Shown: piece by piece, positions 1 to 5,069 of the stretch
How positions within the stretch are numbered: the first letter of the stretch is position 1
Layout: every line of letters starts with the position of its first letter
Assembly: GCA_025924435.1 (NCBI GenBank)
Contig: JAICIL010000304.1
Span: 1 to 5,387, forward strand
Direction of reading: 5' to 3'
DNA length: 5,387 bases
Source: Chloroflexia bacterium
GTDB lineage: Bacteria > Chloroflexota > Chloroflexia > Thermomicrobiales > JALYUS01
The notes under the pieces: generated by a model
Told to the model about the DNA's origin: nothing
Seen by the model: only the letters and a program-made list of their open reading frames with translations
Databases searched by the model: none
Program-made: the position numbers and the translations under genes

Positions 1-27
1 CGCGACGCGACGAGCGGCATGCACTGA

Positions 28-85
28 GGTAGCGTGGGCTTTCCAGCCTACGCGAGAGGTCGCAGGCTGGAAAGCCCGCGCTACC
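28..85. repeat. 25-bp inverted repeat, GC-rich hairpin
   Basis: The left arm (28-52, beginning GGTAGCGTGGGCTTTCCAGC) and right arm (61-85, ending GGAAAGCCCGCGCTACC) are reverse complements with two mismatches over 25 bp, around an 8-nt loop. In RNA this would be a very stable hairpin. The exact reverse complement of the right arm recurs at 1345-1369, so this is a dispersed repeat and not a simple local terminator. It lies between the left window edge and the enolase-superfamily gene. There is only a short T-rich stretch after it (about 97-102), so intrinsic termination of an upstream gene is possible but not shown. I see no transposase or target-site duplication. Confidence 0.85.
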
Positions 86-122
86 AACCTCGTGTCGTTT
101 CTCCGATGTACGACGCGCCGTG

Positions 123-131
123 TGCGATAAT
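123..131 (+). promoter_or_regulatory. Possible extended -10 promoter for the enolase-superfamily gene
   Basis: TGCGATAAT at 123-131 matches an extended -10 element (TGnTATAAT) with one mismatch in the hexamer. No good -35 hexamer is seen 16-18 nt upstream, in keeping with an extended -10 promoter or with chance. Transcription would start near 138, giving a leader of about 35 nt before the ATG at 174. It is the most AT-rich word in this short intergenic stretch. Confidence 0.35.
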
Positions 132-173
132 CGCCGCCATCGCCTGGCCGCGTCGCGAAGGGGGAGCACCGCA

Positions 174-1334
174 ATGGCAACGGACACCGAGAAGATGACG
201 ATTACCGCCGTCGAGAGCCTCACCTTTACGTACCGCTCGCACACCGGGCGCGACGATGAGGGGCACGGGCACCCGGCGCCGGAGCACGAGGCGACGCAAC
301 GCCTGGCGCGCATCCGGACGAGCGCGGGCGTGGACGGCTACTGCTTCGGCGGCACCGAGGAGATGATCGCCGTCGCCCGGCGCTACCTGATCGGCAGGGA
401 CCCGCTCCACCGCGAGTCCATCTGGTATCGGCTGCTGGAGAGCCAGCGCCTCGAGCGGCGGGCGATGGACGACCGCAACTTGGCGGTGATTGATTGCGCG
501 CTGTGGGACTTCGCGGGCCGCCTGACCAATCTGCCGGTCTATAAACTGCTCGGCGCGGCGCGCGCGAAGGTGCCCGCCTACGCGAGCACGATGTGCGGCG
601 ACGACATTCCCGGCGGCCTCGACACGCCCGAAGCGTACGGCGCGTTCGCGAAGGCATGCAAGGCGCAGGGCTACCCGGCGTTCAAGTTGCACACCTGGAT
701 GTCGCCCCACGGCCCCGACCTGAAGCGGGACATCGCGGCGTGCGCGGCGGTGCGCGATGCCGTCGGGCCGGAGATGAAACTGATGCTCGACCCGCACCAC
801 GACTACACGCGCGAGGAGGCGCTCTATCTCGGACGGGCGCTCGAAGAACTGGACTACTATTGGATGGAGGAGCCGATGAACGAGCACAGCACCTCCTCGT
901 TCGTCTGGCTGACCGAGAATTTGAAGTTGCCGATCTGCGGCCCGGAGACGGCGCACGGCCAGATGTACACCCGCGCGGAGTGGATCGTGCGCGGCGCGTC
1001 GGACATCTCGCGCGTCGGCGTCTTCGATGTCGGCGGCATCACACCCGCGATGAAGACCGTCCACCTCTGCGAGTCGTTCCGCATCCGCTGCGAGATTCAC
1101 GGCGGCGGCGCGCCGAACCTGCAAGTACTCGGCGCGATGGCGATCCCCGGCGAGTTCTACGAGCGCGGCCTCTTGCACCCGCACGTGGACTTCGACGCCG
1201 AGAAGCCCTGGCTGAAAACGCCGATTGACGCGATTGACAGTCAAGGCAACGTCGCGATGCCGCCGGGGTCGGGCCTCGGCGAGGAGATTGACTGGGACTT
1301 CATCAAGGACAACCTGGTTCAGGATTGGCACTGA
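174..1334 (+). CDS. Mandelate racemase/muconate lactonizing enzyme family protein, probable acid-sugar dehydratase
   Basis: This 386-residue protein belongs to the enolase superfamily, mandelate racemase (MR) subgroup. These cytoplasmic Mg2+ enzymes abstract the proton alpha to a carboxylate. The N-terminal capping domain (about 1-125) carries a His- and Asp-rich substrate loop near 22-35. The barrel follows. Visible active-site residues are K171-L-H173 on the early barrel strand, metal ligands D206 (DPHHD), E232 (MEEP) and E258 (GPET), and the D285/H309 dyad (FDVGG and EIHGGG). All three metal ligands and the dyad are intact, and the length is normal for the family. The second basic position is His, where MR and many dehydratases have Lys, so H309 is probably the general acid/base. 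The ATG at 174 is preferred over a GTG at 120 because AAGGGGGAG (158-166) sits 7 nt before it. The family assignment is firm. The substrate is unknown; a dehydratase for a sugar acid is the best inference, and a racemase or epimerase is possible. Confidence 0.9.
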   Translation: MATDTEKMTITAVESLTFTYRSHTGRDDEGHGHPAPEHEATQRLARIRTSAGVDGYCFGGTEEMIAVARRYLIGRDPLHRESIWYRLLESQRLERRAMDDRNLAVIDCALWDFAGRLTNLPVYKLLGAARAKVPAYASTMCGDDIPGGLDTPEAYGAFAKACKAQGYPAFKLHTWMSPHGPDLKRDIAACAAVRDAVGPEMKLMLDPHHDYTREEALYLGRALEELDYYWMEEPMNEHSTSSFVWLTENLKLPICGPETAHGQMYTRAEWIVRGASDISRVGVFDVGGITPAMKTVHLCESFRIRCEIHGGGAPNLQVLGAMAIPGEFYERGLLHPHVDFDAEKPWLKTPIDAIDSQGNVAMPPGSGLGEEIDWDFIKDNLVQDWH

Positions 1335-1344
1335 AGACAGTCTC

Positions 1345-1374
1345 GGTAGCGCGGGCTTTCCAGCCTGCGAGAGG
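1345..1374 (+). repeat. Dispersed repeat, single-arm copy
   Basis: Positions 1345-1369 (starting GGTAGCGCGGGCTTTCCAGC) are identical over 25 nt to the reverse complement of the right arm of the hairpin at 28-85. The copy continues into GAGAGG, as the left arm does (CGAGAGG at 52-58), with a small indel. It begins 11 nt after the stop codon of the enolase-superfamily gene. Only one arm is present here, so it cannot form the same hairpin. It lies in the gap between two convergent genes, where REP-like elements often sit. Confidence 0.8.
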
Positions 1375-1420
1375 ACGATGTCGTGGGCGGAAGCTGATCG
1401 GATGGCCAAGAGAGGCAAAT

Positions 1421-1534
1421 TCAGCCCAAAGGAAGCGCAAACGGAAGTCGGGACATCTCCATATCGCATCTCCGCCCGACGCTCCCGGCGATTAGGGTCA
1501 ATTCCACTTTCTCCATTTCCTTGTATTCGCTCAT
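1421..1534 (-). CDS. Possible small ORF coupled to the end of lutBA
   Basis: This 37-codon ORF begins MSEYKEMEKVELTLIAG and ends PLG before a TGA. Its ATG overlaps the lutBA stop in the arrangement ATGA (4-bp overlap, 1531-1534), the usual geometry of translational coupling. GGAA lies 6 nt before the ATG and AAGGAA a little further upstream. Against it, the codons (CTA, AGA, TTG, CTT, CCT) are unlike the strongly GC-ending codons of its neighbours, the product matches nothing I recognise, and the second half runs into repeat-like intergenic DNA. It may be a real microprotein, the decayed 5' end of a former third operon gene, or chance. No membrane segment or known motif is visible. Confidence 0.25.
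   Translation of the reverse strand: MSEYKEMEKVELTLIAGSVGRRCDMEMSRLPFALPLG
1447..1480. other. Weak inverted repeat between convergent genes
   Basis: GTCGGG (1447-1452) and CCCGAC (1475-1480) can pair around a 22-nt loop. The loop contains two copies of CATCTCC. There is no run of T after the stem on either strand, so I do not call it an intrinsic terminator. It is the only other stem I find in the 196-nt gap, and no clear terminator is visible for either convergent gene. Confidence 0.25.
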
Positions 1535-4005
1535 GCTGATTTCCGTTCCTTGAATGCCTGCGGGAAACGCGCGTGCAGGCGTTCGTCCAGCAGTTCGGCG
1601 AGGTGGAGGACGCGGATGGCGCGGCCCGAGGCGTCCATGCCGCCGCGCAGGTGCATGATGCAGCCGGGGTTGTCGGTGACGAGCGTGCGCGCGCCCGTTC
1701 GGTCCACGTTCTCCAGTTTGCGCGCCAGGATGCCCTCGGAGAGTTCCGGATAATCGGCGGAGACCGAGCCGCCGAAGCCGCAGCAGACCGCCGCCTCCGG
1801 CAACTCGACGATCGCCAGCCCCATCACCCGCTCGATCAGGGCGCGCGGCTCCTCTTTGAGGCCCAGCACGTTGTGCGACTGGCAGAAGTTGTGATACGTC
1901 ACCGGCTCGCCGCCGGGCGCCGCGAGCGCGCCGTCCGGCAATTGCGCGACCGTCGTCAGGAACGAGGTGAGGTCGCGCGTCCGCTCGGCGAGTTTCTCGG
2001 CGCGCGCCAGCCAGTCGGGTTCGTCCGCGAACAATTGATGGTAATCGTGGGTGATGGCGACGGCGCACGACGCGCCCGCCGTGACGATCCAATCGGCGTC
2101 CGCCGCCTCCAGTCCCTCGATGGTCGCCTTCGCCATCGTCTTGGCGCGGGGCCAGTCGCCGGAGTCGAAGGCGGGCAGGCCGCAGCAATGCTGGCTCGTC
2201 GGCACGACGACGCGCGCGCCGCACGCCTGGAGGACACGCACCGTCGCCTCCGCCATCTCCGGGAAGAGGCGGTCGGTGAAGCACTGGATGAAGTAGGCCA
2301 CCCGCGCGCCCGTTGCGCCCGTCTCCAAGAGCGGCGGTGCGAGGAGCGGCGCGTCCGGCACGCCCGCGGTTTCGCCGCCGAAGAGCCGGTCGCGCGCGGG
2401 TTCCGCCGCCGGGACGGGCAGGCTGCGCCACCGCTGGAAGCGGTCCATCCCCGGCAGGTGGGGCAGGAAACCGTCCGGGTCCGCAAGCGGCCGGCCGAGG
2501 CGCGCGGCGACACGCGCGGCCTTGTCGAAGAGCGCGGGGCTGGCCCAGAGTTCGAGCGCGGGCCGCTTGTACCACGGCAGGCCGAATTCCTCGACCGTCC
2601 GGTGGCGCACTTCGAGGATCTGTTGCGGCAGCGGGATGCCGACCGGGCAGACGGTCGCGCAGGCGTTGCACGAGACGCAGAGCGACTGCGGGCCGGCCGC
2701 GTTCTCCCAGCCGTTGTGGAACCCGGTGTTCACCAGCCCGATCGCGCCCGAGTAGATGTAGCCGAAGGCGTGGCCGCCGACGACCTGATAGGGCGGGCAG
2801 ACATCGGCGCACGCGCCGCAGCGGATGCAGCGGAGCGCGTCGTCGAAGATGGTATCCGCGCGCATCGCGCTCCGCCCGTTATCCACGAAGACGTAGTGCA
2901 TCTCCTTACCGGGGCGGTCAGGGCCGCTGACGAAGGTCGAGTAGACGGAGATCGCCTGCCCGGTGGCGGAGCGCGCGAGCAGGCGCAGTTGGAGCATCGC
3001 GTCCGCCATCGTCGGCAGCAATTTCTCGTAGCCGACGACGACGACGTGCACATCGGGGATCGAGGTGACGAGTTCCGCGTTGCCCTCGTTCGTGACGAGC
3101 AGCATCGCGCCCGTCTCGGCGACGAGCGCATTCGCGCCGCTGATCCCCAGCCGCGCGGCGAGGAAATCCTGCCGGAGCGTGCGCCGCGCCGCCGCCACTT
3201 GCCCGGCAATGTCGTCCGGTTCGAGTTGCTCGCCAGTCGCGGGAGAAAGGAGGCGGGCGGTGTCGTGGCGGTCCATGTGGATGGCGGGCGCGATGATGTG
3301 CGAGGGTCGGTCCTCGGCCAGTTGCACCAGCCATTCGCCCAAATCCGTCTCGACGATGCCGACGCCGCGCTCTTCGAGGTACGGCCCCAGGCCGATCTCC
3401 TCCGTCACCATGGACTTCGACTTCGTCAGCCGCGTGATGCCCTTGCGCGCGCAGAGATCGGCGATGTACCGGCACGCGTCGTCGGCGCTCGCGCTCTCGT
3501 AGACAATCGCGCCGTTGCGCTCCGCCATCGCCCGGAATTGCGCGAAATAGGTCTCCTGATCGGCGATCACCGCGTCCTTGACCGCCGCGAGCCGGTCGCG
3601 CAGTTCCTCGAAGGTGTGGCCGGATTGCTCCAATTCGATGCCGGCAGTCGCCTCTTCCTCGCCGGTGCTCTCGAACGTCCCGGTGGGCGCGGGCCCCTGG
3701 CCGTAGGTCTCGCCCGCCTCCTCGCTGTCGGCATACTCCGCGAAACTCGTGTCCCGCCCGTTGCGCCAGTTGCGCTGGAAGCGGAGCAACCCGGCGCGCA
3801 TCCGGTCGTTCGCGAGCGCCTCGCGGTACCGCCGCGCGAAGGGCGCGGGCGCGTGGTGATCGGCGGCCGCGCCGCGCGGTTTGCCGCGCTCGTCCGGCGG
3901 CGTCAGCGCCCGCTTCGCACCCGCGACGCCGAGCGTCGCCGCGAGGCCCGCGCCGAGCGCCAGCCAGCCGAGATGACGCCGCCCGTGCTCCTCATTCACC
4001 CGCAT
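1531..4005 (-). CDS. lutB: LutB-LutA fusion, L-lactate oxidation iron-sulfur protein
   Basis: This 824-residue protein joins two subunits of the LutABC (LldEFG) system, which oxidises L-lactate to pyruvate. Residues 12-30 form a hydrophobic segment after R9-R10. LutB-like sequence starts near 56. A LUD domain spans about 132-377 (TKSKSMVTEEIG, VETDLGEW, VTNEGN, VDNGRS). Two 4Fe-4S motifs follow, CxxCxxCxxxCP at C393/396/399/403 and C443/446/449/453, and then the LutB C-terminal tail (about 519-543). LutA-like sequence begins near 568. It has two CCG cysteine-rich domains, C575/CC607-608/C647 and C708/CC741-742/C782. All expected cysteines are present. LutB and LutA are usually separate proteins of about 470 and 240 residues, so both halves look complete and the fusion is not a truncation. 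An acidic Gly/Glu-rich insert lies at about 92-130. The ATG at 4005 is chosen over 4029 because GAGGAG lies 7 nt before it. The gene overlaps lutC by 14 nt, so the two are an operon. Function is well supported; the electron acceptor is unknown. Confidence 0.93.
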   Translation of the reverse strand: MRVNEEHGRRHLGWLALGAGLAATLGVAGAKRALTPPDERGKPRGAAADHHAPAPFARRYREALANDRMRAGLLRFQRNWRNGRDTSFAEYADSEEAGETYGQGPAPTGTFESTGEEEATAGIELEQSGHTFEELRDRLAAVKDAVIADQETYFAQFRAMAERNGAIVYESASADDACRYIADLCARKGITRLTKSKSMVTEEIGLGPYLEERGVGIVETDLGEWLVQLAEDRPSHIIAPAIHMDRHDTARLLSPATGEQLEPDDIAGQVAAARRTLRQDFLAARLGISGANALVAETGAMLLVTNEGNAELVTSIPDVHVVVVGYEKLLPTMADAMLQLRLLARSATGQAISVYSTFVSGPDRPGKEMHYVFVDNGRSAMRADTIFDDALRCIRCGACADVCPPYQVVGGHAFGYIYSGAIGLVNTGFHNGWENAAGPQSLCVSCNACATVCPVGIPLPQQILEVRHRTVEEFGLPWYKRPALELWASPALFDKAARVAARLGRPLADPDGFLPHLPGMDRFQRWRSLPVPAAEPARDRLFGGETAGVPDAPLLAPPLLETGATGARVAYFIQCFTDRLFPEMAEATVRVLQACGARVVVPTSQHCCGLPAFDSGDWPRAKTMAKATIEGLEAADADWIVTAGASCAVAITHDYHQLFADEPDWLARAEKLAERTRDLTSFLTTVAQLPDGALAAPGGEPVTYHNFCQSHNVLGLKEEPRALIERVMGLAIVELPEAAVCCGFGGSVSADYPELSEGILARKLENVDRTGARTLVTDNPGCIMHLRGGMDASGRAIRVLHLAELLDERLHARFPQAFKERKSA

Positions 4006-4651
4006 GCGCGCGCTCCTCATTTCCGCCATCGGATGCCGCCCCGCCGTCGAGCAGGACGATCCGCAGTTCCGCCGGGCCGTGCGCGCCGACGCTCAGGCTC
4101 ATCTCGATGTCCGCCGTCCGGCTCGGGCCGGTGATGAAGGAGGCGTACCGCCCCGCCGGGCCGCCGTCCGCACCCGTGAAGCGGTCGCGCAGCCACGCCC
4201 CCGCCTCATCGAGGCCGGGGACGAGATCGGCGACGGCGAGGACGACGATATGCCGGTACGCGAGCATCCGCACCAGCCGATCCGCAAGGGAATCCGCGAT
4301 CGCGTACGATCCGGTCTCCGCCACGCCGAGCGACGCGGCGGAGATGCCGACGGCCAGCGGGCCGAACGTCGCCGCCGGATCGGCTACATCAACCGGCGTG
4401 GGCGCGATGCCGCGCGCTTCCAGATGCCGCCGCAGGGCGGGATATGCCCGCTCCAGCGCGGGCGCGAGCACGACGCGCCGCGCATCGGGCGCGACGGCGG
4501 CGGCAAGATCGGCGGCGACCGCGGCGACCGCGTCCAGCGCGGCGACGCGGTCCACCGCCACGCCGAGTTTGCCCACCCGCGCGCTGAAGCGGCGCGCGAG
4601 GGTGTCGCGGTCGGACACCGACGGCGTGGCAACCGGGTTATGCGTAGTCAC
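3992..4651 (-). CDS. lutC: LutC, LUD-domain lactate utilization protein
   Basis: This 219-residue protein is the small LUD-domain subunit of the LutABC L-lactate oxidation system. Family hallmarks are GISAASLGVAETGS (102-115), VVLAVADLVPGL (136-147), SFITGPSRTADIEMSL (171-186) and VGAHGP (188-193). These match the pattern known from Bacillus LutC (FITGPSNSADIE, VGVHGP). It has no cysteine cluster, signal peptide or membrane segment, so it should be cytoplasmic. It is the first gene of the minus-strand operon and overlaps the LutB-LutA fusion gene by 14 nt, which suggests coupled translation and equal dosage. The start is a GTG at 4651, chosen because AAGGGGA (4659-4665) lies 7 nt upstream and the length then fits the family. 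The frame stays open upstream to 4879, with an ATG at 4795, but that extension (CYRFPWRPVGKG) has no LutC character. The C-terminal tail (about 203-219) is low-complexity and probably disordered. Confidence 0.92.
   Translation of the reverse strand: MTTHNPVATPSVSDRDTLARRFSARVGKLGVAVDRVAALDAVAAVAADLAAAVAPDARRVVLAPALERAYPALRRHLEARGIAPTPVDVADPAATFGPLAVGISAASLGVAETGSYAIADSLADRLVRMLAYRHIVVLAVADLVPGLDEAGAWLRDRFTGADGGPAGRYASFITGPSRTADIEMSLSVGAHGPAELRIVLLDGGAASDGGNEERAHAGE
4013..4018 (-). promoter_or_regulatory. Ribosome binding site deciding the lutBA start
   Basis: GAGGAG on the minus strand lies inside the 3' end of lutC, 7 nt before the ATG at 4005. The alternative ATGs at 4029 and 4020 have no comparable site in front of them. 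This makes the product 824 residues, not 832. Confidence 0.7.
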
Positions 4652-4658
4652 GAATCCG

Positions 4659-4665
4659 TCCCCTT
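4659..4665 (-). promoter_or_regulatory. Ribosome binding site deciding the lutC GTG start
   Basis: AAGGGGA on the minus strand ends 7 nt before the GTG at 4651. It is the reason for choosing a non-ATG start and rejecting the longer open frame upstream. Confidence 0.65.
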
Positions 4666-4808
4666 GTATCGTCTTCCAGCCGGCGAACCGCCCGTCCGCA
4701 CGGGCCAAGTCCGTGCCGGTCGCTACTCTACAACCTTTCCCCACGGGTCGCCACGGGAAGCGATAGCAGGCGGTCGCCGCCGTATCCTCCGGCATGCCAG
4801 CGGCCGAT

Positions 4809-4823
4809 GCGCGCTCAGCGCGC
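4809..4823. promoter_or_regulatory. GC palindrome, possible operator
   Basis: GCGCGCT-C-AGCGCGC is a perfect 7-bp inverted repeat around one central base. It lies about 160 bp upstream of the lutC start and about 27 bp upstream of the sigma-54-like -24 element. A dyad this short and GC-rich can arise by chance in DNA of this composition, so binding by a regulator is only a suggestion. Confidence 0.25.
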
Positions 4824-4849
4824 GTGATTACGTGCATCGAGGGCAATGT

Positions 4850-4865
4850 TTGGCACGCATCGTGC
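4850..4865 (+). promoter_or_regulatory. Sigma-54-like (-24/-12) promoter for the ferritin-like gene
   Basis: TTGGCACGCATCGTGC matches the RpoN consensus TTGGCACG-N4-TTGC with one mismatch (GTGC for TTGC). The GG and GC dinucleotides have the required 10-nt spacing. Transcription would begin about 12 nt downstream, near 4877, giving a leader of about 190 nt. The same bases form the palindrome GCACG-CAT-CGTGC, so the site could instead be an operator for a dimeric regulator. No enhancer-binding-protein gene is in the window. Confidence 0.45.
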
Positions 4866-4979
4866 GAATCGTGTTTCACTCGGCATCCATACTACCGAGG
4901 AATACCAGGGTGCGACTCGGGGAATAACCGAAGAGAAGGAGGATGCGCTGGCGAAGGTGTGCGACGGCCCCGGCCATCG

Positions 4980-5031
4980 CGGCGGCACGATGCCGCCGAA
5001 CGGCCGGCGAACCCGGCGGGTGCGATCCCGC
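4980..5031 (+). other. Tandem hairpins in the ferritin-like gene leader
   Basis: Two stems lie close together: CGGCGGC/GCCGCCG (4980-4986 with 4992-4998, loop ACGAT) and GCGGG/CCCGC (5016-5020 with 5027-5031, loop TGCGAT). They are followed by TTCAGGCAAAGG (5042-5053), which overlaps the ribosome binding region. This could be a structured 5' UTR that affects translation. The 3' part faintly recalls a glycine aptamer end, but the conserved GGAGAG and CTCTC parts are absent, so I assign no riboswitch class. Confidence 0.3.
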
Positions 5032-5069
5032 GCGGCGAGCGTTCAGGCAAAGGAAAGGAATACGCGGGT

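Larger units (their letters stand above)
4652..5069. other. Divergent intergenic region, 418 nt
   Basis: This stretch separates lutC (leftward) from the ferritin-like gene (rightward). It holds the lutC ribosome binding site, a GC palindrome (4809-4823), a sigma-54-like element pointing right (4850-4865) and a hairpin-rich leader before the ferritin-like gene. I find no convincing sigma-70 promoter for lutC; TTGTAGAGT near 4728-4736 on the minus strand is the nearest -10-like word and lacks a -35. No tRNA, known riboswitch or regulator gene is recognisable here. Confidence 0.6.

Noticed and set aside
1..27. Possible 3' end of an upstream plus-strand gene (…ATSGMH, stop at 25-27)
   Set aside because: Eight codons are too few to support a gene call, although a stop just before the repeat at 28 mirrors the layout after the gene ending at 1334.
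81..1469. 462-codon open frame on the minus strand covering the enolase-superfamily gene
   Set aside because: It is the antisense shadow of a high-GC coding gene: Arg- and Val-rich, no recognisable domain, and its start lies in the dispersed repeat region.
1535..2812. Upstream part of the 463-codon minus-strand frame overlapping LutA
   Set aside because: It is Arg- and Pro-rich noise in another frame of lutBA. Only its last 37 codons, after the lutBA stop, were kept as a low-confidence small ORF.
1573..4134. 853-codon open frame on the plus strand opposite the lut genes
   Set aside because: Its product is Arg-, Ala- and Asp-rich with no domain, and the opposite strand encodes well-conserved LutBA and LutC. 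It is an antisense GC artefact.
4652..4879. N-terminal extension of LutC to an ATG at 4795 or beyond
   Set aside because: The extension lacks LutC similarity, while the GTG at 4651 has a good ribosome binding site and gives the expected family length.
5016..5031. tRNA T-arm-like hairpin (GCGGGTGCGATCCCGC)
   Set aside because: The loop has TGCGAT where a T-loop should start TTC, and no acceptor, D or anticodon arms are found around it.
4980..5060. Glycine or cobalamin riboswitch in the ferritin-like leader
   Set aside because: TTCAGGCAAAGG and GGTGCGATCC recall fragments of those aptamers, but the defining GGAGAG/CTCTC and GCCACTG/AAAGGGAA elements are absent and the downstream gene does not fit either ligand.
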